64,000 bases of DNA. Source: Heracleum sosnowskyi (lineage: Eukaryota; Streptophyta; Magnoliopsida; Apiales; Apiaceae). The translations under genes were made by a program, and so were the position numbers. How positions within the stretch are numbered: position 1 is the stretch's first letter; each line of letters begins with the position of its first letter. Below are positions 55,001 to 64,000 of the stretch, piece by piece. Below the pieces are notes generated by a model that did no database searches, had not been told where the DNA came from, and saw only the letters and a list, made by a program, of their open reading frames with translations. Location of the stretch: contig CM061237.1 of the NCBI GenBank assembly GCA_030848705.1, forward strand, positions 84,067,910 to 84,131,909. Direction: 5' to 3'.

Positions 55001-55336
55001 ACAGCTGAGGCTGAGTATATTGCAGCTGGAAGTTGTTGTGCACAGATTTTATGGATGAAAAATCAACTACTTGATTATGGAATAAGAGTTGAGAAAATTC
55101 CTATTTTCTGTGACAACACTAGTGCCATTGCCATTACTGAAAATCCAGTGCAGCACTCAAGGACCAAGCACATTGACATCAAGTACCATTTCATTAGAGA
55201 ACATGTTATGAATGGTCCTGTGGAGTTACATTTTGTTCCAAGTGAACAACAACTTGCAGACATCTTTACCAAGCCACTTGATGAATCAACATTCTCAAGA
55301 TTAGTAAGTGAGCTAGGTATGCTAAATTTCTCTTAA
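51989..55336 (+). CDS. pol: Pol polyprotein of element A2: PR-IN-RT-RNase H (intact)
   Basis: Open from about 51989 without an ATG; the protein probably begins at 52031. L-D-S-G-C-S protease site, integrase zinc motif, DD35E core (first Asp codon 52643-52645), RT with Y-V-D-D-I-I-F-G-S-T, and RNase H with S-D-A-D-F, A-E-A-E-Y and K-H-I-D. It is eight residues shorter than A, because the F-V-D-S linker (about 53500-53565) has lost one 24-bp repeat unit. All catalytic residues I can recognise are present, so this copy could still supply enzymes. Confidence 0.95.
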   Translation: MGTKINLIWFYCVQGDKRNLWYLDSGCSRHMTGDSTLLTEFQERAGPCIAFGDDNKGYTKGYGLISKENVIIDEVALVDCLKHNLLSISQLCDKGFLVTFSKEACVGSKGGNNNVVMTGFRRGNVYIIDFSSTSPDTITCLFSKASKDESWLWHKKLSHLNFKIMNDLVRKDLVRGIPQVEFSKDGLCDACQKGKQKKASFKSKTESSIVHQLELLHMDLFGPVNVMSISKKKYCLVIVDDFSRFTWTFFLHSKDEASEIIINHIKMVNNHPDLKVRRIRSDNGTEFKNSSMKVFCEENGIFHEFSAARTPQQNGVVERKNRTLIESARTMLDESKLPTYFWAEAVNTACFTQNISLINQAKGMTPYQLLKRKKPLLDFLHVFGCKCFVLRNQAEHLGKFEAKADEAIFVGYAAGKAYRVYNLRTNIVMESVHVVFDDLKIQGLCDEGFHESLSFENEEGDQVNHVKATEKQPKVVVSSTDESSSEDEIAALRLKRIVASRPNGHFVDSHDGGFVDSQNGHTVDSHRNASRSDHLGTTNSGGVSQGQISNQGNHDHEATSSRANLPPSRKWTKDHPFELIIGDVTSKVQTRRATQEECLYSSFLSQDDPKKVEDALLDPDWVLAMQEELNQFERNNVWKLVPKPKDRSVIGTKWVFRNKMDENGIVTRNKARLVAKGYSQEEGIDFDETFAPVARLEAIRIFLAYAAHANFKVYQMDVKSAFLNGELEEEVYVSQPPGFEDDDFPKYVYFLLKALYGLKQAPRAWYDTLSQFLLENHFTRGTVDKTLFHRVVNGSTILVQIYVDDIIFGSTDVKLCQKFAKLMQSKYEMSMMGELTYFLGLQVKQVNEGIFISQTKYIHDLLKKFNLMECSPAKTPMPTATKLELNTKEKSVDISGYRGMVGSLLYLTASRPDIMFATCLCARFQADPRESHLVAIKKIFRYLKGTPNLGIWYPRESGFELIGFSDADFAGCKIDRKSTKGTCQFLGNKLVSWFNKKQNSVSTSTAEAEYIAAGSCCAQILWMKNQLLDYGIRVEKIPIFCDNTSAIAITENPVQHSRTKHIDIKYHFIREHVMNGPVELHFVPSEQQLADIFTKPLDESTFSRLVSELGMLNFS
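51993..52030 (+). other. Candidate gag-pol mini-intron of element A2 (38 nt)
   Basis: Same GTACC...TGTGCAG segment as in A with one base difference. Removal joins the gag Trp codon (51990-51992) to GGA at 52031 in the pol frame. Confidence 0.5.
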
Positions 55337-55879
55337 TTATTTTTGAGATATTTGCAAGTTACAATGTAGCCAGAAATTTGCTATGTTTTTCTGTGAATTA
55401 ATTTTCTCAGGAAAAAGTGAAATTTTGTCTAAGTCAAAATTACTATGTCAACGAAACGCACCATTTCGTTGACAGTCTTAGCATTTTTCTGGGTGTTTCG
55501 TTGATAGCTCTTTTATATCAACGAAACGCAGCTTTATCAACGAAATAGACGGGACCTTAAACGCCCAAATCTGATTCGTTGATATAGCGCTTTTAATATG
55601 AACCGTTGAGATTTGACACGTCTTTTACCACGATCTATGCATACACCCCTGTAAGTATAAATCATGGTAATATTTTAAGAGTAACGGTTATATTTTTTTT
55701 AAGCCAATCCAGTAATTTACATTTATTATTGGACTCATTTTCTGAGAATTTTTGGGGGAGTATTTAAGAAATTCTATTTTCCTTAATTTCTTTTTTACCT
55801 GTTCTCAAAAATTCCAAAGGCTTTTCTCTCTTCTTCTCTCTAACAAGCAATTCAGTTCGAAGCTTTTCTTCACACAACA
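55337..55879 (+). promoter_or_regulatory. Element A2 spacer between pol and ORF3
   Basis: 543 bp, collinear with A's spacer. A-family motifs lie at 55446-55600. Here the first two are TCAACGAAACG and TTTCGTTGACAG, where A has CCAACGGAA. TATTTAAG lies at 55761-55768, 119 bp before the ORF3 ATG. Confidence 0.5.
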
Positions 55880-58800
55880 ATGGCACCCATAGTCAAGCTT
55901 ATGTCAGCAGGAGGGTTCATTTATGAAAAGAACAACTCAATTCCATTTGTTGTCAAGGAAAGTCCAAACAGTATCTTTTTCAAGATGATGGACTTCATGA
56001 AGAACTGCAAGTTGAGCTATGCAATGTTTCACTCAACTCCTCTCTATAATGAGATAATCGAGGAGATTTGGACCTCATGTGAGTATAATGGAACAAACTG
56101 CACACTACAATTCACCATCCAAGGTAAAGAGTACATAGTTAATTCTGATGTATTGCAAGCATGTCTACACATTCCTGAAAATAACTGTAATGCTTTGCCT
56201 ACAAATACTGAAATGGTTAACTTGCTAAACTCCATAAACTACTCTTTGCCTACTGATAATCTGGGTAGAATAATTAGGAGAGGATTGGTTAGAGAATATA
56301 GTTATTTAGCTGATGCATTTATCAAGGTATTTTCTAGTAAGATTAGCAATTTTGATGCATTGACCAATTATATGTTAATTCTATTTACCATGCTCCTAAC
56401 TGATAGATATTACAACTTTAGCACCCAACTTATGTATGAAATTGGTGCTAAGTTGGGTGATAAGGCTAATAGGAAAAAGAATATCTATTATGCTAGGTTT
56501 CTGATGATGTTGGCTAATCATGTTAGTCCAACACCATTAGTTATCTCTAACCCTGTTTCCAAGTTTGAGTGTTTTGTGCAAGAGAAAAGGGTTCTGACAG
56601 ATATACTGAGACTTAACCACAATGGTGATGTCCCAATGGTGTATTTGCCCATCATTGAGGTAACTTCTTCTAACCCTGTTAGTATAGTTGCTACTTCTAT
56701 TATTTCACCCACCAATGTTACTATGGAGTCTGTAGCTGTGTCCCAACAGGCTCCTGCCCAAGCAGCAAAACCTAAATCAAAGAAATCCTCAAAGCCAACC
56801 TCAGGTGCTTCTCAAAAGGCACCTGTTGCAAAAACTACTTCACAACCAAAGGGGAGTGATTCAGGAGTTGTGAGAGGTGAGGGAAGGGGTGAAAATCAAG
56901 GAAACCCTAAGTATAAGGAAGGAAAGCAGAGTGAAATCCAGCCAAGCCCCATTGTGTCTTCCCAACAAGGCACAATGAGTAAAATGGATTTAAACACAAG
57001 TCTAGTTGCATCCTCCCAAAAGGATGTGATTATTGAAACAAGCTCTCCTCCAAGAGCACACTCCAAAAGGGTAAGGGACACTTCAAGCCCACAGTCTACA
57101 TTTTCCCAATACCAAAGGAGAGTGAAACAAAAATCCAAGGGTACACAGGGTGCACACACTCTGGAAGCAACACTTCCAGTTTCACAAATCCAGTTTGATG
57201 TAACCCCTATCATAACTCTGGGGTTACAGTCCCATTCTCTAAACATCAACCTTGAACTATCTCCATCAAATTCACCAACTCAATCTTTAGATGTGGACAT
57301 GATCCATTCATCTATTCCTGATTCTCCAACTCTAATCTTGGAGAAGCCCCACTCTGAAGCTGGTGGTCATCATTTTTTAAGTGATTTGTTGGGCCATCAA
57401 CCAACTTTTTTTGAAGTTGCAAGAGGATCTGTGGACCAATCTCTAAAATCAATCACCACAGATTCTACTGTAATTTCACTTTCTCAAAGTGCTTTATTGA
57501 CTTCATCAACGAAACAGCCTCTTTCGTTGACAAGTGTTTCTCCATGAACGGTATCCATACCGTTGACAGTTCAAACTACCATTCCGTTGATAGGTCATTC
57601 TACACCCCTTATTGAAAATCAAGTTGTTTCCACAACTAGTGTAGATGACCTGGTGGTAGTTGAGACACTTTTAGGTTTGAGAGGGAGTGAAATTGAGAGG
57701 CTGGCTTGCAGCCAGGCAAAAGGAGAGACTGAGAGTGAGAGGCTGGCTATTTCTTCCAGCCAGGCAAAAGGAGAGATTGAGAGTACCACCTTAGTAGGTG
57801 AAGGTGAGGGTGTGAGAGGTGTGAGCCATGGGGAGCCCATGATGAAAGAAAAGAGTGGAGAGAGAGAAGGGACTACAGGAGTGATAAGGGAGGAAGCAGC
57901 CATTGCTAGTGAGTTAATGGGGGTCAGTGAGGGAGAAAGGGAATTTACCTTCCAAGAGCATTATCAACAAACTCTGGATAGTATTTCCCTGGATCCTGAG
58001 ACCTTTACTCATCCTGTGTCAGCCTATCAAGTTATGGCTCAACAGGGCAATGTGGAGGCAGAAAGGTCACTCAACTTAATTCATACTACTGCATCAATGC
58101 AAAGAGCAAAGGATGCCCTGACCAATCTATCTCCAGCAGCTGCAGCAAGTGGAGACTTTAATTTTTCTGATGATAAGGACAGCTTTGGTGACAATCTACA
58201 GGTGGCCACTACTACACAGACTGGGACTTCTGTGGTGCCTCCTACACCAAACTGGCTTTCTCAGGATATGCATGGTAGATGCAACTTGGATGCTGCTATC
58301 ACAAGGCAGTACAATGAGGCATATCTAGCTCATGAGTCTGTAGAAGCAAGGGACAAGAAATTCTACAAGGCCATAATGGATTCTCTGGAAATTCAAAAGC
58401 TACAAATGTTGCAGACAAGGATTGAGGCTACAGAAATCAAGGATTCAATTAGCAACCTTAGGGATGCTACTGACAGGAGGCTAGATGAAAAGTTTCCTCT
58501 TCACACTGTCTCCAAGATGTTAAGGTTTTTCACCAAGGAACCTGAAGTGTCCTCATCTTTGAAAACTCTCTCCTCTAGAGTGGACAAAGTTGAGGCTACA
58601 CTTTCTCACATGCATAAGGAACATGAGAAGCAAACTCAGCTACTCACCCAACTAGTGGCAGCTCAAGGACTCCCAGTCATCTCTTTTGATGATAACAAAA
58701 AGGGGGAGAAATCTAAGGAGCTAGACATTCAAATCACAAAGGTTATGGTCCCAGCCATTTCCTTACCAAATGAGCCACTAGCAATGGGGGAGCTTGGAAA

Positions 58801-60346
58801 GAAGCAAAAGGATGGTATTGACCTAATACAGGAAGCTTCTATGAGGATGAGACTTGCAGAAAAAATCAAAGACCATTGGTCCAACATAGAAGCAAGGGTC
58901 AAGAAAATTGCTGGAACTACAAAGGACTCAAATCCATCAACGGATCAACCATCAACGAATGCCAAGGTTCTAGTGTCAACGGAATGGGAGCCACAGACCA
59001 ATTCTTTCTATCAGGTACAACCCCTTCTACATGGAGTCACTCAAGGTCCAAGGAAGGAAAAAGGACAAACTTCATGTATTAGGGATGTGGAACAAGCTAC
59101 ACTCCAAAGAAGCTTATCTCCCAAGTCCCCTGCTAAACCAAAGGGCAAAAATATAGCAAGGACTTTCTATCCTGCACCTTATCCAGATGAGCTCAAGCTT
59201 CTTGGTCTACTTATCACAAAAAGCAAGGAAAGAAATGATTATGAGATAAGGAAGCAAAGGGCAATTGTCTACAGGAATGGACAAGAAATCTGTGTTTGGG
59301 CTGGTCACCCAAACTTTGCTGAAGCTAAAGCTGAAGAGTTAGAAAGAGCAGCAATGCAAGCCCTTGTTGTTGCTCAGTCTCTTGATGAAGAAGAAATACA
59401 GCTAGAAGAAAAAGCAAGAGAGGAAAGGAGTGCAAAGAAGAGCACAAGGCAACCAAAGGCAAGAGCTAGGAGAACCATAGCCTTTGAGAATGATGACTCT
59501 CAGAGCATTGCATCAGACTCTTCTGTACCAATTGCACCTCCAACAATTCCTGATCCAGTTTCAGAGGTAAAGTTAGCCTGTGATCCTAATCATCCTGTAA
59601 ATTTCCATGATCAGCCAATTGAGCCAAAGGGAGAGCCAATTGAGTTTGATGAGGCCAACTTTCCAAAATTCCTCTTTGAAATGGAACCAAAGAAGAAATC
59701 TAAGCAAAGGGCTACCAAGGCTAAGCCAATTCTGGTAAGGAGACCACAAGCTGAGAAACCCCCTACCAACCCAGAAGACTTCATCTACATTGCTGATATC
59801 AGGGAGGAGTCTGACATTCATATCAATCTTGATGACCTGGTTGAAGTGAGAGGAATAGCAGCTTCTTACAAACTACCAGAGAGATTGGTATTTGTCTACA
59901 AGGGTGGGAGAGAACAGGTTTGGCCTCTACACAGAATTCTAGGAGAAGACTATCAGACACTGCTATCTGTGTTTAAATGTTTGAAGAAAGATTTTGGTTT
60001 TACCAAAACAGCCAAGTCTGAGGTTGTCTCCAAGATTTGCCAAATCAAAGCTAGCTGGAACAAGCCTGGGGCACTTCCCAGAGTATTGAAGGTCCCTCAA
60101 ACAGGAAAGATAATTCATCTCCAACCTTTTTGGATGATGGAATTCAGAGATAAGGACAACTGTAGAAGATTCTTTAGAATAGAAGACCAACTGGAGAAGG
60201 CATCCAATGAAACTCTAAGGTTAATGCAATCCAAGTTGGGGAATCAAGATGAAGAAGAGAAGATTTTCTACAGAAGACTTCAAGCTCAAATTCAGGAGAA
60301 CAATGCAAGAAAAGGGAAGAAAACAAGACCACAGAGGCAAAGATGA
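55880..60346 (+). pseudogene. ORF3 of element A2 (4467 bp), interrupted by one nonsense codon
   Basis: Exactly the same total length as ORF3 of A. TGA at 57545-57547 replaces a Ser codon of A; the frame then runs on to 60346. The site altered in A (15152) is a Tyr codon here. The N-terminal domain, basic Ser/Pro-rich region, repeated Q-A-K-G-E units, coiled coil and C-terminal globular part are as in A. The nonsense change also disrupts one arm of the hairpin made by TCAACGGTAT/ATACCGTTGA, which is perfect in A. No membrane segment. Confidence 0.78.
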
Positions 60347-60539
60347 AAAATCTGCTCAGTCTAGAGGAGCAACTCTGTGCACTTGTTTTGTAAGATTTTC
60401 TACTTTGCATTTCAATTAAATTCAATGAAGCTCAATGCAATTTCTACTTTTATCATGTGTAATATGTCTGAGTGTTTTTGTTATCATCAAGGCTCTTGAT
60501 TTATGGCTGTAATTCTATCAGTCATAAATTGGGGGAGAT
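60347..60539 (+). promoter_or_regulatory. Element A2 3' untranslated region and polypurine tract
   Basis: Non-coding, ends in GGGGGAGAT (60531-60539) directly before the LTR's TG. Confidence 0.88.
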
Positions 60540-61575
60540 TGTTAGGAATATGTTGTTCTTGATGATAATTATGAAAACACTTAGTAGATTTTGTATTAAG
60601 TCATTTTGTAACTGTCAACGAAATGGCATGCTTTGCAGTGTTTCGTTGACAGGAAGCTCATCAACGAAATGAGTGATGTAGCAATTGTACTGTACAATAC
60701 TTCACAGTTTGATATGCAATTTGTTGTATGTATTAGATAGGTTTTTCTAAGTCATGTTGACTAAGTACTAGATAGGCAAAATAGGTTGGTGAATTGTAAA
60801 TATATTATGCCATGTAATTCTGCCTAAGTGAAGACATGTCAACGGTATGAAGATTACTCTATCAACGGTATGAAGATTACTCTGTCAACGGAATGAAGTT
60901 TACTCATCAACGAAATGAAGTTTACTCATCAACGAAATGGAGAATGAAGCTATCAACGAAAAACATCTCCCTGCTATCAACGAATCATTATTGCTTTTCT
61001 GAATAGTTGACAAAGTGATAGTGACAGTTTACTGAACAGATCTAAAGGTGATGTGGAAGTGTACTTTGCATTGGAAACCATTAAAATGGACATGGGGAAT
61101 AAGGAAACATCCCAGTTTCCAATTGGGCTCTTGGGAGTGATCATAATAAGCATGAAGACAAAAGCAAGGATCTCCAAGGACCATTGGACAAAGGGATGAA
61201 AAGAAAACTATTGGCGGTTACCTTTAGTGTAGCCAAAAATAGCTTTGTAAACTTGGGAATATATATAACCAAGTGTAGCAGTTAAAATAAAAGTAAGAGA
61301 AGAAAAACAAATAGATTGTATTAGCTATATTTGAGAGCATACTTCTCTACATTCTTGTAACTGAGCAGCTGTGTACATTTTGTATCACAGATTATTTCCG
61401 CAATAAAAATCACTTCAGTTGGATCATCAAACAATCCAACTGAAATTATTTATGTGCTTGTGATTTTTACTTTAAGTTCAGTTTTATTTGTAAGTTGTTT
61501 TTAAGTTTAAGAAATATCAAGAATTGTATTCAACCCCCCCCTTCTACAATTCTGTTAGGTCATTTGGGATTAACA
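60540..61575 (+). repeat. 3' LTR of element A2
   Basis: 1036 bp, TGTTAGGAATATG to GGGATTAACA, followed by the cttgt duplicate. About 99.5% identical to 48439-49475 by eye. Confidence 0.95.
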
Positions 61576-61798
61576 CTTGTAACTGAGCAGCTGTGTACTT
61601 TTTGTATCACAGATTATTTCCGCAATAAAAATCACTTCAGTTGGATCATCAAACAATCCAACCGAAATTATTAAGTGCTTGTGATTTTTATTTTATAAGT
61701 TCAGTTTTAATTTGTAAGTTATTTTTAAGTTTGAAAAATATCAAGAATTGTATTCAACCCCCCCTTCTACAATTCTGTTAGGTCATTTGGGATTAACA
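61576..61798 (+). repeat. 5' LTR of element A3, right part (with cttgt duplicate at 61576-61580)
   Basis: Continues the LTR interrupted at 48438: CTTGTAACTGAGCAGCTG and on through AATAAAAATC and the C-tract to GGGATTAACA. It would form a 1024-bp LTR with 47633-48438 if A2 were absent. Confidence 0.93.
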
Positions 61799-61800
61799 AT

Positions 61801-61812
61801 TGGTATCAGAGC
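61801..61812 (+). promoter_or_regulatory. Primer binding site of element A3
   Basis: TGGTATCAGAGC two bases after the LTR's CA. Confidence 0.95.
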
Positions 61813-61861
61813 AAGCTTCTAACAAACAAGAAGTTTAAAGATCAAGACCAAAACAGTAACC

Positions 61862-64000
61862 ATGGTGAAGAAGGATGCAGGTGTAAAGATACCAGTTCTT
61901 GATAAGGACAATTACTTTCACTGGAAAGTAAAGATGCATTTACATCTCATGTCTATGGATGAGAGGTATGTAGACTGCATTGAGAAAGGTCCACACGTTC
62001 CCATGAAGTTCGCATCTAGAGTTGGATTGCCAGATGATGCTCCTGATGTAGAGATTCCAAAACCTGTATCAGAATGGACTATTGAAGATGTTGCAGAAAT
62101 CCATAAAGATAAAAGAACCATGAACATTCTGTTTAATGGTTTGGAGCAAGAGATGTTTGACAATGTCATAAACTGTACAACCTCCAAAGAAGTATGGGAC
62201 ACTGTTAGAACTCTCTGTGAAGGAACTGAGCAAGTTAGGGAAAACAAAATGCACCTCCTTATACAACAATATGAGCATTTTCATTTTAAAGCTGGTGAAA
62301 CCCTAAATGATACGTTTAGTAGGTTTCAAAAGCTTTTGAATGGATTAAAGTTGTATGGGAGGATCTATCAAACCAAGGATTCAAACCTTAAATTTCTTAG
62401 AGCTCTTCCAAAAGAATGGAAGCCTATGACTATTTCTCTCAGAAACACTCAAGAGTACAAAGACTACACTCTTGAAAGGCTTTATGGAACCTTAAAGACA
62501 TATGAGTTAGAAATGGAGCAAGATGAAGAAATTGAAAAGGTACAGAAGAAAGGTGGATCTATTGCATTGATATCATCTGTGAACCAACTGGAAGATGACA
62601 ATGAAGAAGCTGCAAAGGCCACAACTAGTCGAGCTAGTTGTAGGACTAATGTTAGCAAGGGTAAAGGCAAGATGACAGAAGAAGAAGAACCAGAACCAGC
62701 CAACTTGGATGACTTAGATGAGATTGATGAACACATTGCTTTTCTGTCAAGGAAATTCTCTAAGTTCAAGTTCAAGAGAAACTCAGAAGCAAGGCCACCA
62801 AGGAAAGACTTTCAACCTAGCAATAATAACTGGATTGAAAAGTCTAAATCTAAATGTTTCAATTGTGGAATGCTTGGTCACTTTGCTGGAGACTGCAGAA
62901 AGCCCAAGGTTGAGAAGGGCAACAGGAAATTTGAGCATGTTGATTATAAAAAGAAATACTTTGAACTTCTCAAGCAAAAAGAAAAGGCTTTCATGTCTCA
63001 GGAGTATGATTGGGCTGGTAATGGTGAAGATTCTGATGATGATGTTGAGTATGTCAACTTGGCTCTTATGGCTAACAATCATGAGCAGGAAGCAAGCTCC
63101 TCAAGCAACCAGGTAACAATTACTAATCTTTCTGAGCTTTCTAAAGAGGAATGCGATAGTGTAGTAAATTAAATGTCTATTGTACTATATAATTTACGTG
63201 TTACTCTTAAATCACTTACCAAAGAGAATTCAAGAATAAAAGAGACTAATTTGCTCTTAAGTGATAGGAATGCAATGTTAGAAGCACAGCTCATTGATTT
63301 TGAGAAAATGAGGTGTGTTAGTAGGGATGCTAAGAAGGAACTTGAGAACGTGTTAGAAAGGGAAGAAATTCTTAAAACACAACTTGAAATAGAACAAAGT
63401 GTGATTGCAAAATGGAAAGATGCCAGGAATGTTGCTAACAACATCATTAATGTTCAAGGTATGGAATCTTTCTGTGAACAATCATGGAAAAAGAACAAAG
63501 AAAAGCTAGGGTATGTTGGTGAAACAACAATGATCATTTGTTGAAGGTTGATATGTCAACGGAATGCAATGTTCCGTTGACAGATGAACCATCAACCGAT
63601 CAGGCTGTTTCCTTGAAAGAGAAAAGAAAAGATGAACTCACTAGACTTAATAACAAGTATGGTCCTGTCACCAAGAACTTTGTTCAAGGTGAGTCTAGTA
63701 AATCAAAGAAAGTTGAGAAGCCTGTTGAGAGAGCTAATGTAGGTCACTTGTCTAACAAGCAATTGAAAGACAAGTTAGAGAAAGTTCAAGTTGAGGCTAA
63801 GGGAAATAAAAAGAATATCAGGAATGGAAAAGTAGGGATTAACAAACACAACAATTACACACCTGATAAATATGCTCCTAGAAAGACATGTGTCAATTGT
63901 GGAAGTGTTAGTCATTTATCTACTAACTGCAAATTTGTTAAGAAGACTGCTAATGTGAAAATGCCCAAGTCTGCAATGAATAGTTCTATGCCCACAATGC
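61862..64000 (+). pseudogene. gag: Gag of element A3, broken and cut by the window edge
   Basis: Homologous to the gags of A and A2 from the ATG onward. Two lesions: TAA at 63170-63172, where A and A2 have Glu, and a 28-bp deletion near 63527 (relative to A, between two AAC-containing stretches) that shifts the frame and gives a stop at 63544. Downstream sequence remains recognisable through the second zinc knuckle to the window edge. The gag hairpin pair is perfect here (TCAACGGAA 63556-63564 with TTCCGTTGA 63572-63580). Confidence 0.93.

Larger units (their letters stand above)
48439..61575 (+). mobile_element. Element A2: complete family A element inserted in the A3 LTR (13.1 kb)
   Basis: LTRs of 1037 and 1036 bp, PBS, gag, pol, ORF3 and PPT, flanked by cttgt on both sides (48434-48438 and 61576-61580). 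The LTRs differ at about five substitutions and two small indels by eye, so it is slightly older than A. Gag and pol are open. ORF3 has one nonsense codon, at a different site from A. Confidence 0.96.
47633..64000 (+). mobile_element. Element A3: family A element split by A2, running off the right edge
   Basis: Its 5' LTR begins at 47633, is interrupted at 48438, and resumes after A2 and its cttgt duplicate, ending at 61798. PBS and gag follow in the usual spacing. With A2 removed, the LTR is 1024 bp, the right size for family A. Gag carries a nonsense codon and a 28-bp deletion, so this copy is dead. Pol, ORF3 and the 3' LTR are outside the window. Confidence 0.92.

Overview
The window is plant nuclear DNA, most likely from a eudicot with a large, repeat-rich genome. 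I could support no host gene, tRNA, rRNA, CRISPR array or bacterial feature. Almost every base belongs to Ty1/copia LTR retrotransposons of the Sirevirus (SIRE/Maximus) lineage. The evidence is a PBS matching initiator-Met tRNA (TGGTATCAGAGC), a GGGGGAGAT polypurine tract, a UBN2-type gag with CCHC knuckles, a copia-order pol (protease, integrase, RT, RNase H), and a long third ORF (ORF3) after pol. At least five families are present, here named A (three copies: A, A2, A3), B, C, D and F.

Layout: 1-1392 is the 5' end of an antisense element F (gag, PBS, 602-bp LTR) inserted in a family C LTR. 1393-1894 is the 3' part of that C LTR, followed directly by a D integrase fragment (1895-2420). From 2421 the sequence is an old, decayed C element: gag tail, pol pieces at 3316-3723, 16838-17167 and 29112-30960, ORF3 at 32175-35264, and 3' LTR at 35500-36674. 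C is split by two young complete insertions: A (3724-16837, TSD caagc) and B (17168-29111, TSD taagc). C itself sits in the integrase of element D, whose right half follows (36675-46814: integrase core, RT, RNase H, a small extra ORF, ORF3, 3' LTR). The LTR(C)-integrase(D) junction occurs twice (1393-2420 and 36170-37200, about 99.6% identical), which points to a tandem duplication of about 34.8 kb. After 818 bp of unclassified DNA, A3 starts at 47633. Its 5' LTR is split by the complete element A2 (48439-61575, TSD cttgt), and A3 gag then runs off the window end.

How the parts work together: the LTRs give promoter and polyadenylation signals, gag makes the capsid, pol makes the enzymes. ORF3 is not obviously envelope-like. 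All four families' ORF3 proteins share an N-terminal domain followed by a basic, nuclear-localisation-like cluster, and I see no clear membrane segment. A and A2 have intact gag and pol, but each has one, different, nonsense codon in ORF3.

Most interesting signals: (1) each family carries its own private short motif scattered through LTR, spacer and coding sequence (A: TCAACGAAA/TCAACGGTAT; B: AAACTCTGA; C: TTCGATAGTTTT; D: TACTGTCA; F: CCTGATGATCA). In A, C and D these motifs repeatedly pair as inverted repeats, with covarying arms. (2) A 38-40 nt GT...CAG segment at the gag-pol border, when removed, joins gag to pol exactly in frame in two diverged families that would otherwise need opposite frameshifts. 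(3) D carries a small acidic ORF with its own TATA box and polyadenylation signal.
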